Assembly (NCBI GenBank): GCA_029747015.1
Contig: JAKOGI010001251.1
Span: forward strand, 51,001 to 115,000
Direction: 5' to 3'
DNA: 64,000 nt
Source of the DNA: Carnegiea gigantea
Taxonomy: Eukaryota > Streptophyta > Magnoliopsida > Caryophyllales > Cactaceae
Shown here: piece after piece, positions 1 through 12,461 of the stretch
How positions within the stretch are numbered: the first letter of the stretch is position 1
Layout: every line of letters begins with the position of its first letter
Translations under genes and position numbers: made by a program
Notes under the pieces: model-generated
Seen by the model: the letters and a program-made list of their open reading frames with translations, nothing else
What the model was told of the DNA's origin: nothing
The model's database searches: none

Positions 1-507
1 GGTGGTGAAGGATTTTCCCAGGGATTTCAACTCATTCGTTATGTGAGTGAAGCGAGTGTACATGTCCATCACACTTTCACGATCACCCATCTTAAACAGC
101 TCATATTTTCTCATAAGCAATTCAATCCGGGATTGCTTTACCTAATTGGTCCCTTCGTGAGCTATCTGCAAAGCATCCCAGATCTCCTTGGCTGACTCAC
201 ATTCAGATATACGAGTATATTCATCAGGACCAAGGCCGAAATATAGAAGTTTCTTGGCTTTGGCATTCTTCTCCATCATTTTGTAATCTTCAGTATTGAA
301 TTCTTTAGGCTCCTTGGGGATTGACTTTCCATCTTCAATTATCTTCTTTGGGATGAGTGGTCTATTCTTGATGAGCATCCACAACTCATAGTCCTCGGCT
401 TGGATGTAGTTTTCCATTCGATTCTTCCACCAACTATAATGTTGACCATTAAAGTATGGTGGTCGAGTTATGGATTGCCCCTCAAGCACGCCGTGTGGTG
501 TACTCAT
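1..507 (-). pseudogene. Copia gag fragment, N-terminal part
   Basis: On the minus strand an ATG at 505-507 opens a 121-codon frame starting MSTPHGVLEGQSITRPPYFN and containing YSWWKNRMENYIQ and ESAKEIWDALQIAHEGTN. This is the usual N-terminal part of plant Copia gag (DUF4219/UBN2 type). A TAG at 142-144 closes it, but the same frame runs on to the window edge with matching gag sequence (RIELLMRKYELFKMGD, then FTHITNELKSLGKSF). The stop therefore looks like a nonsense change of a Gln codon in an otherwise continuous gag. The start lies only about 40 bases from the primer binding site. The rest of the element lies left of the window. Confidence 0.9.
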
Positions 508-549
508 GTTTAGGATCTCTCAACATGTTAATCTTTTAGATGAGAACCT

Positions 550-561
550 GCTCTGATACCA
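550..561 (-). other. Primer binding site (initiator tRNA-Met type) of the Copia element
   Basis: The plus strand reads GCTCTGATACCA, so the minus strand carries TGGTATCAGAGC, the usual complement of the 3' end of plant initiator tRNA-Met. It sits 2 bases inside the LTR edge, between the LTR and gag, as expected for a 5' LTR junction. Confidence 0.92.
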
Positions 562-563
562 CT

Positions 564-1985
564 TGTTGATTTAAAGAGTACACAACCACAAGATGGGGGG
601 TGAATTGTGGTGTCCGATTTTCTCAAGTTGCTGGCAAACAGTCTTAGACCCTATTCGCACAGGTTGTTCCTGACATAAGCAGAAGCGAAAATCCAACAAA
701 ATTGAATGCGAAAATAATGGACACAGGATTTTTACGTGGAAAACACCTCTAGCCCAACTAAGGTAAAAAACCACGGCCTACCTCATGTAGGATTTAAACA
801 CTTCACTAAACGGGCTAATCACGTTACAATAGTAACACACCTTGTTACAAATTGCAACCCACGTAACCGTCTTCCCTAAGACAGGTTACCCCACGTCCAA
901 AATCCCCTTGATTTGGACACACACTCTACTCACTTTGTGAAAGAAGAGTATAAAAAAAAAACACCCTATTACAATGCTTCTCAACTAAGCTAATATAGGG
1001 TACAATGAAATCCTAGTATGCCAACTTTGAAAGCTCAAATAACTCACTCACTAGACACGGTTTTCTTTTCAAACTTTTAAGCTCATGAACACTGAATTTT
1101 TCTTTTTGAAAACCGATGCTTCTATCGTTCTAAGAAGCGACTTTATATAGTGCTTGGAAAAAACAATTCCTCAAATTTTTGGAAACTAAAATCCCTAAAG
1201 AATATAGAATTCTTTAGCCACAAGGGATGAGGAAACATGAGCTGGAAACACTTCCTAAACCGTGTGCATAAGGCGGTGATTCTCAGCAACTAGCCCATGT
1301 TTTTCTCAACAACCTTATCCACTTGCCAAAAATTGGATATTCTTTTTATTCAAAAAAGATTTTGCAAATCCCCTTAGATTTTAATAACCGTTTTTAGGAT
1401 AAGGGGTAAGATACTCCATAAAAAATCTTTCTTGCAAATCCTTGAAGAAGCTGCTCAAAATTCAAAAGATAAAAATCGTGCAAAACAGTTTTTCGCAGCT
1501 TATTCTGGAAACACCCTGATCACCCTGTTTTCAGGATTGTTCTGAAGGGTGATCCGAAATATTTACCAAAAGAAAACAAAACCGTTTCAAGTAAGTGGTA
1601 AGTTAAAAGTTTCTGATTGGCATATTAACAAGAGTCTAAAAATATAAAACCAAATTAAATAAAGACATCTTGTTGTAACCACTAGTCATCTTGTAGAGAG
1701 ATGAATCTGCTGCAAACACTTCACAGAACCTGTTCCTCACGGCTGCACTTATATCCTATGCTTCAAACACTTCACAGGACATGTTTCAAACACCTTACAG
1801 AGCCTGTTCCTCATGGTTGTTCTTACATCGCTGACTTGAGTACCTGTTCTTGATAAACCATTAGTCAAGCAGTTTTAATATATTGAAAAACAGCAGTAAG
1901 ACCCTGTTGGTAAAGCCTGTTTGGAACAACAACAACTACTACAACACTTGGATTTGTTATCATCAAAACCTTATACATTCTAACA
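564..1985 (-). mobile_element. 5' LTR of Copia element (minus strand)
   Basis: About 1.42 kb bounded by TGTTGATTT at the left (plus strand) and ACATTCTAACA at the right, so in element sense it starts TGTTAGAATG and ends AATCAACA. The primer binding site abuts it. A TATA-like TATATAAAG (minus strand) lies at 1141-1149. Internal repeats near 1690-1830 share the phrase AAACACTTCACAG. The flank at 1986-1990 (ATCAA) would be the target duplication, but its partner is outside the window. The LTR interrupts the 3' end of a Gypsy element. Confidence 0.88.
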
Positions 1986-2157
1986 ATCAAGCAGATCTTT
2001 CTAATCAAATTACTTTGAGCAGCTCATACCTCCTCAGAAGCTACTTGGGAAGTTGAGCAAGAAGTGTAAGCAAAGTACCCATACTTATTTGAGATAACCT
2101 TGCATGTGTTGGGAAAGTTTATGAGTTTCGAGGACGAAACTCTTTAAAGGGGGAAGG
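1986..2157 (+). pseudogene. Ty3/Gypsy integrase C-terminal tail and polypurine tract
   Basis: Reading rightward, SSEATWEVEQEV, a stop, then AKYPYLF and MSFEDETL match the C-terminal end of chromovirus-type Gypsy integrase. Only the last 50 or so codons remain, because the Copia LTR at 564-1985 replaces the sequence upstream. One in-frame TAA lies between EQEV and AKYPYLF. A purine run AAAGGGGGAAGG at about 2146-2157 is the polypurine tract directly before the 3' LTR. The Gypsy element at 24615-36105 ends the same way, so the two are one family. Confidence 0.85.
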
Positions 2158-2158
2158 C

Positions 2159-4771
2159 TGTAATAGCCCGACTCTAAATCATGTTTATTTATCTAATTAA
2201 GCCATATTATTAATTTTTCACATTTATTTATCTCATTTAATCATCCCGGTTGGGAGAATTCAATTTTAGGCCCCACTTTGCAATTCAAGTTTCATTTACC
2301 GTATTAATTTCGGGAAAATTGATAGTAGGCCTCGATAATTATGATTTAAAAGATTAAATTATTTCTCATGACATCACATTTAATTTCGAGCTTCGGAAAA
2401 AAATTTTAATTAATCACACCTGGTTTGATATTTTTTTCTGAACCCAGAGCTCATTTAAGCCCAATTTCGGCCCAACAAGTTTCTAATCCATTTGACTCGC
2501 TAACTACCATCATTAGGCCCTAATTACAATTAGTAAGATATTTTTGGAGCTAAAATCTCAGCCAAGTTTACTTGGATGATTTTAATCCAAGTAAACTAAG
2601 CTAGCAAAGGCAAGACTAGTCTTCCTCTCTCTTCCTCTCTCTTTCCTCTCACGTTCCTCTCTATTTCTCTACCCCCATGAGTAGCCCTTGCTGCCACCAC
2701 CACATCCACCAGCCACCACCCCATCAACCACCAGCCACCACCTGCAATGCACATAAACATCAACCACCACCTCCATCTTCATATATTCAAGTTTCAAGTG
2801 AGTAAACCCTAACTTTATCTTGTTATTTTGATTGTGTTTTGGATTTTAATTCTTGTTTTTGATGATTAATCATGTTGTTTTTATGCAATCAAGGGTTATT
2901 TAGTGGGAAAGATTGAAAAATGTGATTATTGAGCAGTAAACAGACCTGAAATGGGGGTCACTTCGAGAGGAAACTGGTATTAATTGGCACATCAAAAATT
3001 CATGAATTTTGATGTAGTGATAGCTTCATGACTTAGCTTTCAATAGGCTCAAGAATTACTAAATTTTGAGTTGTGTGGACAAAGTTATGACCAATTTCCT
3101 GAAGACTACGTAGAATACATCGAAACTGGGAGCATTTGTGAACAGGGGACTTTATGAAAAAACTGGTATTGATTGGGTCATTAAAAACTGTGATTTTTGG
3201 TATGTGGATAGATCAATGCCTTATCTTTCAAATGCCTTTTGAATCATCTTAATCTGAGTTCTGTGGGAAACGTTATGGTCATTTTGCTACGACTGCGCAG
3301 ATTGAACTGAAATTGTGCATGTCTGTGTTCTACCCTAATTTTAGGAACCTTACTATGTGAATGATGCTTTGCGACCTAAATAAACATTTTAGTAGACATT
3401 ATGAGCTTTTCATATTAGGGTTTTATATCTTAATTGGAGGTCACGAGTGATGATATGGATTTTCTAAAGTAGACCATCAAACGGTGTTATGTGAAGAAAG
3501 AAATCAGTGCTTAACAGATCAAACAGATGTTATTTGAGCCTTTATGAACCTCACAACATCCCTCATGGCATTGAACCTTCTATTATACATTCAGAATATT
3601 CCATTATCCAATTCAGAAATATCAGAAACCCATATTTCATTTATATCAATTAAAATCCTTCATTATCACCTCAGTCATTCCAATTTGGTCTATTTTGTTT
3701 CAATTTGTTGTATTTCAAGTTCAATAACCCTAATTGATTTATTTTTCAAGTCATTTTGTTGTAACTTATCTTATATTGAATTATAGGAATTGTGGAAGCT
3801 CTTTAATTAATCAATTTCCATTAAAGTTATAAATTCCGGTAGTAAATATTGTTTACTAACTGCATTTACCTATAATTACATTTATTTAGCAGAATTGGAG
3901 CCTAGGCTATTATTTTCATTGTGCATAAGTATTATCAAGTGAAATATCATTTTAAAGACTTCAAGTACGTTCATTGCCTGTATCTTTAGAAATCAGAGTG
4001 TATTGATCAAAGTTATCATGTTTCGGTAAGACACTAATGAATCAGTTTACACAGTCATTTATCATTTAATTAGTGACCCCACCAGTTATCATCTATAGGG
4101 TATTCGCCCTTCAATTACACGCGCGACTTCAGGCCAGGTTCCCCAATCGGCTTGGCAGTTGTACACCTATTCATAGATAGTAACAGTATCAAGGGGTTCA
4201 CTATTAGATAATAACTAGCAATGCAGTTTTATATTCATCTCATTCACTATTTTAACTTAAAATGAATTACAAAGCGGCCCCAACCAGTGTTTCAATAATC
4301 ATTTAACAATGCGGGAATGCATGTACTGAGCTTCAGCTCACAGTTTGAAATATTTTTCATGTTTTGTTTTAGGCAAATGCTCAGAGAATCATCTTCATGC
4401 TAGTAAACCAGCGGAGCAGAATAAGTTGAGTAAGGGAATCTGGATGGATCAACACTGATACAGTATATGCATATTTTTAGAGCTGTATATTGAAACCTTT
4501 AGTGGATAGAGATGTAGATTACATGGTGAATTATTTTTACTATAGTGTAAAAACCTTATGTTGATTAATAGTTGATTATGTATGCATTGATCAGGTGTGT
4601 ACGTACATGATTAAAGCTATACTTAACTGTGTTATTTATAGCACTCATGTTTCAAGCCTTATCCTTTTGGATGACGGTAGTGCCCCTATCATTGGGTTGT
4701 CTAGATTATAATTAAGGAATTTATTAACGAAAATACAAGCAGTGAAACATGTTTAATTTGGGGGCGTTACA
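2159..4771 (+). mobile_element. 3' LTR of Ty3/Gypsy element (plus strand)
   Basis: The 2.6-kb LTR starts TGTAATAGCCCGAC directly after the polypurine tract and ends GGGGGCGTTACA. A CT-rich then CCACCA-rich block (about 2620-2780) ends in a sequence resembling a splice donor (CAAGTGAGTAAAC), probably the retroelement leader. A perfect 13-bp inverted repeat lies at 2565-2597. A conserved segment at about 4030-4200 recurs in reverse in the LTRs at 25210-25370 and 33640-33790. The long LTR and the initiator-Met PBS of its relative suggest a Del/Tekay-like chromovirus, which is an inference. Confidence 0.87.
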
Positions 4772-6529
4772 GTGAGTATTCCCCTACTCCTTAAAACCAA
4801 AACTGTTGCGGGCAATAATACCATTAATAGTCACATATCATGTGCTTATGTATTATTATCGTATTAGACAATCATAGTCCCCAAGGACGGGTTGTTACCC
4901 CTAAACTTTATTCTAGCCGGTCAAAATCATTCTTAGGTCCCTAAATAACCAAATCTTTTTTAAAGCTAGACACTCAAACACATAAGCAAGCAACGAGGGC
5001 TAAGCGCAGAGCCTTCTTTCATGGGTTATGCACATTCAAAGTTTAAATGTTTGATTCATTAGGGACATAACCATGTCTTAATTGAATTTTCATTCAAATA
5101 CTCATTCATACAATAAGCATAAGATATGCACAATGATCTTCCTTTCTTATTTCTGAACAGCAGATAATTTCGTTAATTTCTAACTATAGGCTATATGATA
5201 TAACACGTGATTTATACCATTCTATTCAATTCGCTTACACGAGCTGCTTAAACACATAGAGTAGGGATTATGCAAGGAGCTTTCTTTCATAAAACATGCA
5301 CGTTCAAACCCATATGCTCGATGTATTACAAGGATATGGCCATGCTATACTTAGAATCTTAATCACAAGATATGCATAAAAATCCTTCTTTCTTTTTCTA
5401 AAAATACTTTACTTAGCCTCTTTAAGCTCATAAGAACTCTTTTCTTAGCCTCTTTAGGGCTCATATTCTTTAAAAGAATCTCTTTCGTATTGGTCCTATA
5501 ATGACCCTTATAAGCTTTTCACATTTCATTCAATTTGGCCTCTTAATGGCCCTTAAAAACTTTCTTTCTTTCTGAAATACTGAAAATGGTGAAATGCCTA
5601 CTACTTTTCTTTGCTTATTATGAAAATACTTCTGGCATAAGATTATTACAGGGTGTTAGTTGGGTGAGACCTATTCTCAACCCCATAGTGAGACCTAACG
5701 CTCACGCTTAAGCTCTTACTCCTAGGATGGCTACAAAAACATATTGGACCATTACCCTCATTAGGGTCTTCTAGGGTTTCCTAATACCAGAACTTATTCT
5801 CTAGGCTAGCATCATTCATATCATATTATCCAAAACACATTATCTTAGCCAATTTGAAGCGCATGGCTATAACGGCTAATAAGCTTGCTACCTCTAACAG
5901 TGAAATCCTTTTTCATACAACGTACTCTCTTTTTATTTAAACTCCTTAGGGATTCCCCCGTTTTAGTGGGTTTACTCCCAAAACTATATTTGTATAGTCA
6001 AAATAGGCCATTGATTGCTAATAGTTGTTGCCACTATTAGTTACAACCACGAAAACCTTCTTTTTCAAACTCACCCTCGCTTACAAGATAAAACTTAATG
6101 ACATAAAGGGAAGGGAGTTTGCACGTAACACATTCAAACACTTTATAATCAACTCAGTAGAATAAGCCACACATGGCCTCGCAATCCACACAATTGCGGT
6201 TGAACACAACCCAGGCTCCCTCCTCACACAACACTGACCACAAGGAATCTCAAAACTCTCATTAGTTCATCCTCAAGCCATCCGACTACCAACTCGGTTT
6301 TCAATTCCATAACCATAGCATATTATCATAAAAGGCAAATGAAATGGCTAGGTATAAACTTGCCAAGCAAGCAGCAACCATCCAGTGGCTCAATACAACA
6401 TATACATATATATATATATATATATACTACATTGCATTGACTCAAATGAAGTGCTTAAAGAACTGAAACAAACTAATAGGGTGTGAAACTAGCTTGCATT
6501 CATATTTCACAATTAGGAAGTAAGCATGC

Positions 6530-7260
6530 CAAGTTCAAGTCATTTTCAAGCATAATTTCACTAACTTAACAAGCATCTATTCAAACATGCTTAGGTCATT
6601 TCAGAAGCTACTTTTAAACATGATTTAGCTAACTTAGCAAGCATCGATTCAAGGCATTCTTAGTGCTTTTCGGAGTTACTTTCAAGCACAAATTAATTAA
6701 CTTAACAAGTATTGATTCAAAGCAATAAGTCATGCCCAATTCATATCATTTTAAAAGCATAATTTAGTCACGTTAAGGCTTACATATCTGTTTTAACTAA
6801 CCAAAGTTATTATGTTGTTTTCAAGGTCATCTTAGGCATGAATTAACTATATTAGCATACATCAACTTAAGGCATTCTTGTGTCATTTCCAAGGCCATTT
6901 TTAGACTTGAATCAACTAACTTGACATGCATCGGTTCGCAGCGTTCAGGTCGTTTCGAAGCTACTTTCAATCATGAATTAGTTAATTTAATGGGCACTAA
7001 TTCAAAATGTTATTAGGTTACCTCAAAGCCACTTATAGGCATGGATTAACTAAACTAACATATATCGATTTGAAGCTATTTTCAAGGATTAATTAACTAA
7101 ACTAACATATATCGATTCAAGGCATTGTTAGGTTATTTCGAAGTCACTTTCAGGTATGAATTAACTAAACTTAACATACATCGATTTAGGGCAATCTTAG
7201 GCATAAAAATTAGTCCAATTAATTTGACTAATTCTAAACTAACATGCATTGATCTAAACT
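6530..7260. repeat. Degenerate tandem repeat, unit about 65-80 bp
   Basis: A phrase like CATCGATTCAAGGCATTCTTAG recurs near 6569, 6640, 6706, 6848, 6927, 6990, 7062, 7107, 7177 and 7237. It alternates with phrases like GAAGCTACTTTCAAGCATGA and ATTAACTAACTTAACA. There are roughly ten diverged copies, and one spacing near 6706-6848 is double. No coding frame follows the period. Confidence 0.8.
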
Positions 7261-7399
7261 GAATTCAGCTGAAATAGAACATGCATAACCCCAATCAGTC
7301 TAACTAATCCTAAACCGACATGCATCACAACTTAAGGCCTAAAACATTTTCAAAATTACTAATATTTAGGAGGCAAGAAACACCCACCTCGAATCGATG

Positions 7400-7860
7400 C
7401 TAAGGACCTATTCTAAGGGCTTTGGGGATCGATTTGGACGCTTGAAAAACCAGGAATTCAACCCATTTTCACACATAGTTCGAATCTGCCCAAACCGTTT
7501 CTGGCTCTCCTTCTCTCCCGGCCGTCGTTCTCTTCTTGCCGGCGACGCACGTTGCCATCGCCTGACCGTCATCGTCTGACTCTCTCTCTCTCTCTCTCGT
7601 TCCTCCCCTCTCTCTCTTTATGTGCGTTGTGATTCGTAGAGGAGGTTGCAGGGTTGCTGTCGGGCAGAGGGCTGAATGGACACGACCCGCCGCCGGGATC
7701 CGCCGCCCTCTCCTCCCCTTTCTCCCTCCCTCTCTCTCTCTCTGTGGCTTATGGGGGTTGCCAGGGAGGGGGTTAGCAAGGAACCTAGGAGAAGGAAACC
7801 CCCCCTTCGTGTTTTGCTGAAGAATCAGGGGCTTCGACCCCATTCCTCTCTCTCCTTATT
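7400..7860 (-). repeat. GC-rich leader-like block with CT runs
   Basis: This block is GC-rich against AT-rich surroundings, with TC runs at 7579-7598 and 7724-7743. The same arrangement, a GC-rich stretch beside an AG/CT run, occurs in the Gypsy LTRs at about 27000-27190 and 35450-35670 and in the LTR-like DNA at 45480-45660. I read it as the leader or first-exon region of a minus-strand LTR. A host first exon is a weaker alternative. Confidence 0.4.
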
Positions 7861-8225
7861 TTTATATTACTTTTTTTTGGCTACTCAATTGCTACAAGAA
7901 CTCAATTCCCAATCCCAATTCGTTAACGCTCAGTATAGGTTTCGGTTGAAACGTTCTAAAACTGACGTCTTAACTAAATTCAGGAAATGACTAAATAACT
8001 CGAATAACAATTTCGAAGGTATGAGTTCGCATCAACTCAAGAATTTTCTAAATAATTAACGATAACAATAATAATGTAAATAGCAACAAAACATTCTTTT
8101 TAATAAAATTAACGCTCACATAGGCACGTAGATAATAATTTAACCTATATAGTTAATAAAAATATGAATTTTGCAACGTCGAAGGCAAGACAGTCAGCTT
8201 AACGCAAAATAAAGAATGCGGGTCA

Positions 8226-8572
<347 letters not shown>

Positions 8573-8918
8573 TTCCTCTCTGGAGCTGTTGCCCTAGCAA
8601 GAGGGAAGCGAGGACGAGGCTTGGTGACACAGTTCACAAATTCGCATTGATATGTTCAACAATCTGCTGGAAATCAATATGTGATAGCTACAGATTAGGA
8701 GGATGGCATTCAGGGGGATCTGCTGGAAATCAATATATATGCACACACTCGTATATGTTTGTGTGTGTATGATTATTTATTTGATAGGTTGTGTTATTAA
8801 TAGTTGAGCACTTTTTTAGTTTTTTTAATTATTTTGCAAACAATTATCGAAGTCTTATCATAGTTGTACATAATTATGAAACTAATAAAATACTTTATTT
8901 TAACGTAAACACAATACA

Positions 8919-9349
8919 GAAATCCCGACGCGTTACAGGTGGATGGTTAATAAACTTCTTCCCAATAAGGATGAATTAACTCTTATGTTAGCGGCTTATT
9001 TTGCTTTTAAACCACGTAACGTCGGACTTGGCTTCTATGTTGATGACTTCTCTCCATGTTCATCACAATACTTTAAGTTATATTCATGTTGGCAATAACT
9101 GTAATTCCATACAGTCCTCATCCAAAAACAGAATATGAAAATCCCGGAGCGTCATAGGTGGATGGTTAATAAACTTTTTCCCAATAAAGATGGATTAACT
9201 CATATGTTAGCAGCTTTTTGGCTTTTAAACCACATAACATTGGACTTGGCTTCTATGTTGATGACATCTCTCCATTTTCGTCACAATACGCAAAGCTATA
9301 TTCATGTTGGCAATGATTGTAATTTCATACAGTTTTTATCCAAAAATTT
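8919..9349 (+). repeat. Two-copy tandem duplication, period about 219 bp
   Basis: Copy 1 (about 8919-9131) and copy 2 (about 9138-9349) share long runs such as GGTGGATGGTTAATAAACTT, CTTCTATGTTGATGAC and TTATATTCATGTTGGCAAT, and differ by scattered substitutions. Both carry fragments of one reading frame (RWMVNKLFPNKD in copy 2), with stops in copy 1. I do not recognise the encoded sequence. Copy 2 lies in a 101-codon open frame (9135-9440) that is probably a decayed gene or TE piece. Confidence 0.85.
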
Positions 9350-9440
9350 GTCTACAGCTATGCCTAATATGTTCTTAACTTATGTTATCCCTAGCTCAAG
9401 TATCCCAAGGCCAATATGTATTTATATTTGTAGCTTTTGA

Positions 9441-10418
9441 TGGATAATTTGAAAACCTTATGAAATGATGTTGTCTAAACATATGACATTTCTAAGAACG
9501 AAGACCTTCAAATGAGGGATGTAATAATAAGTGTTGTGACCCTATGTGAACGCGGAATGCTTGTGCTTCGGACTGTCCTTAATGATTTTCCTACTTATTA
9601 CATGTTGTCTGAGTAGAGTACCCATAGAAAATTACTATGGACAACCTATTTCAAAATTTAAATCAAAATATTTTATTTTAATAATTGTTCAAAAAAAATG
9701 GCACTACTATATCATAATTATTTAACTTCCTCCTCTTTTCATAAATTCAAGTCTAAGATCATTTTTTTCTATTGTGATTTTAAAAAGTTTTTTAATAAAT
9801 GTTAAATATTAAAACAATAATTATTAGTGTGGCACATGTTGCAACCATAATATTTAGACTCATTTTTGTGTGCTTGCGTTTGTGTGTGTATGTGATATAA
9901 GAATGTGTTTGGAAGAATAAGATTGAAAACCATGGGCTTCCTACTAGACTAACAACGTGGGGGGGGGGAAAAAAAGCAAGGCAAACCATGCAACACCTTC
10001 CTAAGATGACTAAAAATGAACCATATGTCATTAAAACTCTTGGAGAAGCTCATAACTAAACAAAACAAAGCATATTTTGGGAATTGACATATCAATGATA
10101 AATTTACTTCTAGACAATTTCAGTGCTATACACAAAAAGAAGAATGTATTTGAGTAAAAATTCCGACGCGGACCACCCAAATTTAGGTAAATACTTTCCT
10201 ATCCTAACTATTTTTGGCAAATATTTTTAGGTCCATCCAACTTTTTGTAAACATTTTGAAGAAACAAATGTGACAAAACATAACTTTTTGAATTAATCCA
10301 AGTACACTAAGTTTTATATGTTCTCATATTTTACGTCAATCCTTGCAAACTTACTTTGAGAATTTTAATTTTGCGAGTATGATGTTCTTCTCGTAACTAC
10401 TACTCGAAGCCTTCTTTT
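9441..10418. other. Non-coding, AT-rich, nothing recognised
   Basis: No supportable gene, RNA or TE terminus. A G run lies at about 9958-9968. Short ORFs on the minus strand (9792-10031) have no recognisable domain. Confidence 0.5.
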
Positions 10419-10432
10419 ATGTATTAGAGCCA
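10419..10432 (+). other. Degenerate tRNA-Met primer binding site (pararetrovirus)
   Basis: ATGTATTAGAGCCA resembles the initiator tRNA-Met primer site TGGTATCAGAGC, with one base missing and one or two changes. By convention this marks position 1 of a pararetroviral genome. Its place before the coding part fits, but the match is imperfect. Confidence 0.4.
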
Positions 10433-10859
10433 TGTTGTTCTTATAGCTAATTAATGATATTTAGTGTTTAATCATCATCCAAATGTCCTACTTCTAATTA
10501 TACATATATTCTGCACACCCCAGAGGACACCACTTCACTAGCACGACAATTAAACAATATCACTGCTATAGTTTTGAATTGAAAGTATGATTAGCAAAAA
10601 TTAAAACTAAAGTTAAGGAGGCAAAAAGAAAGTTGTTTGTAATCCATTTTTCTTTAATTAATAAAGCTAGCTATAGTAGAAAATCTCACCTAGGTATTAG
10701 TACTCCATTATAGTAAAAATACATTTTCCAAAACCTAAAAAAGAAAAATCTTTTTTGTTTGCAAAACACAAAAATTGAAAAGGAAGTAAACAATCATATG
10801 AAAAATCATTGAAAAGGAAGAGAAAGAACAAGAGGAAAAAGACGAAATATAAGCAGCGA

Positions 10860-12420
10860 CAAAATATGCTTGACAAAGAGCAAACTCTAGAAGAATCAAG
10901 CAAGATCGTGGGTGCAATAGTGGATAAACACAAAGCTCTATCTAATGATTATGAAGATAAAAATAATGCATAGTTAGAAGAAGAAATATATCAACAAATA
11001 AACCTAATTAAACCAGAGGATCTATGTGATATTCCTTTAGAAGAAGTTAGGTAAAAACTAGATAAAAAATATGAAAGATTGGTGGTTCAAAGAGAAATCA
11101 ATCAAATTGGCAAAGAACCCAATAACGACAAATTTGAATCCAATTTACTAATAATCTAATTACGAAACTGGAAGTGTTTGAAAATCATCTAGATAAAATT
11201 TTCATTTCATGAGACCTAGATTTGTTCCAAAGGTTGAACGACCAACCTTTGCTATTGGGTTCATAGCAAAGAGAGCCACATCATTTGAAGAATCATCCTT
11301 ACCCCATTAGCCGAACATGTTACATCCTAAACCTCGATCGAACTCATAATAGAGAAGGGATATTTGAGCATTTGAAGAGGGGTATGAATAGTACTTTGAA
11401 CTTGAATGCGACATGGAATGCTAGAAATTTTCTGAACTATATCGAATATAGTTTTTTACACTACAACCGATTAGTACGACTCATTAGATGACGAAGGTAA
11501 GAATGCACTAAGAATGATGGAAACACCAGCAGCTATGTTCCAAAAATTATGTATGGAAATTGAAACTGATGTCGGAGCTAAACTTTGGCAAAGAAAGATT
11601 AATAATATAAAGCTCTTGTGCATGAGGTATCTGAAAAATTATATTACTGAATTCAATCAAGATCATTGCAAAATTGGACATAATGAAACTAATCTTAGTA
11701 TGCTTTATAATAAATTACCTTATCCCATAAATTCCATAATCAAGGAAAAATCCATTACATAGCTTTATAAAATGGATGTTATTGATATCCTTGGTACAAC
11801 AATCTCTTCCTTACAAAAATATGTTAATAAGTAATATCTTGATCTCCAAAAGTAAAGGAAAATGAACAAACAATTTTTAGCATATTGGAATACTCATCAA
11901 TGGAGAAATGAACCTGCGATGAAAAGGAGAATTTTATAAGAAAAAGAGAGTTAATAAGCTAAAAGAGATTAAAAAAATACAAGAGAAAGTATTATAACGA
12001 CCTAAGCCCTAAAAAGCGAAGATTTTTTCAAAAATATACCTATTGTCCTATAGGGGAAAAGAATTACAAGTGTGCCATGTGGAGAAGGCATTATGTAATG
12101 CAAAAATAGGAAGAATAATGACCTTATTAAAACTTAGGTATTTTAAATTACTTTGAGCTTAGCGATGAAGAAACACCAGACATTGCCCTAGAAAACAACA
12201 ATGAAATTGTTGAGATAACAGTGGAAGAACAATATGAAGAAAGTGATTGTGAAGAAACAAGTCATATGATGAAAAGTAGCTCAACTAGTCCCAACGGCCT
12301 TCAATAAGAAGAATTTACAGCAAACAATGAGAATGAAGAGGCCAATGGAGATTTGGTCCTTCCTATATTATGGAAGGATATGATCTATAAAAAATCAATC
12401 TTTCAATTAAAAAGTAAGTA
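10860..12420 (+). pseudogene. Pararetrovirus coat protein region and zinc knuckle, broken
   Basis: A charged segment (SKIVGAIVDKHKALSNDYED, about 10898-10960) precedes the coat region at about 11285-11840. The clearest coat piece lies at about 11514-11760 and contains ALRMMETP, VGAKLWQRK and MRYLKNYITEF, then LPYPINSIIKEK, a pattern typical of caulimovirid coat proteins. A basic zinc-knuckle remnant at about 12010-12110 reads KNYKCAMWRRHYVMQ: the first Cys and the His survive, but the second and last Cys are lost. An acidic stretch (12120-12400, with EEQYEESDCEE) follows. Stops and frame changes are frequent, so no functional protein is possible. Confidence 0.85.
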
Positions 12421-12461
12421 AGTATGCACAAGTATGGAAGGAGATTTATAGATAAAAGAAT

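Larger units (their letters stand above)
4772..8225. repeat. Repeat-derived DNA without genes, possibly LTR sequence of another Gypsy family
   Basis: No supportable coding region. The stretch holds short phrases such as TTAGCCTCTTTA and AGGGCTCAT around 5400-5580, an AT run near 6403-6426, the tandem array at 6530-7260, and a GC-rich block at 7400-7860. That block has the layout of the leader part of nearby Gypsy LTRs read on the minus strand. Near 8196-8227 the minus strand could start an LTR (TGTATGACCCGCATTC), but no matching end or target duplication was found. The ORFs at 7397-7990 in several frames are low-complexity overlaps. Confidence 0.5.

Noticed and set aside
550..561. Possible tRNA-Met fragment at this and the other PBS sites
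   Set aside because: Only the 11-14 bases complementary to the tRNA 3' end are present, next to LTR edges; they are primer sites, not tRNA genes.
7397..7990. Overlapping ORFs on both strands, Pro/Arg/Ser rich
   Set aside because: GC-rich, CT-rich LTR-like DNA opens several frames at once; no domain or codon pattern favours one.
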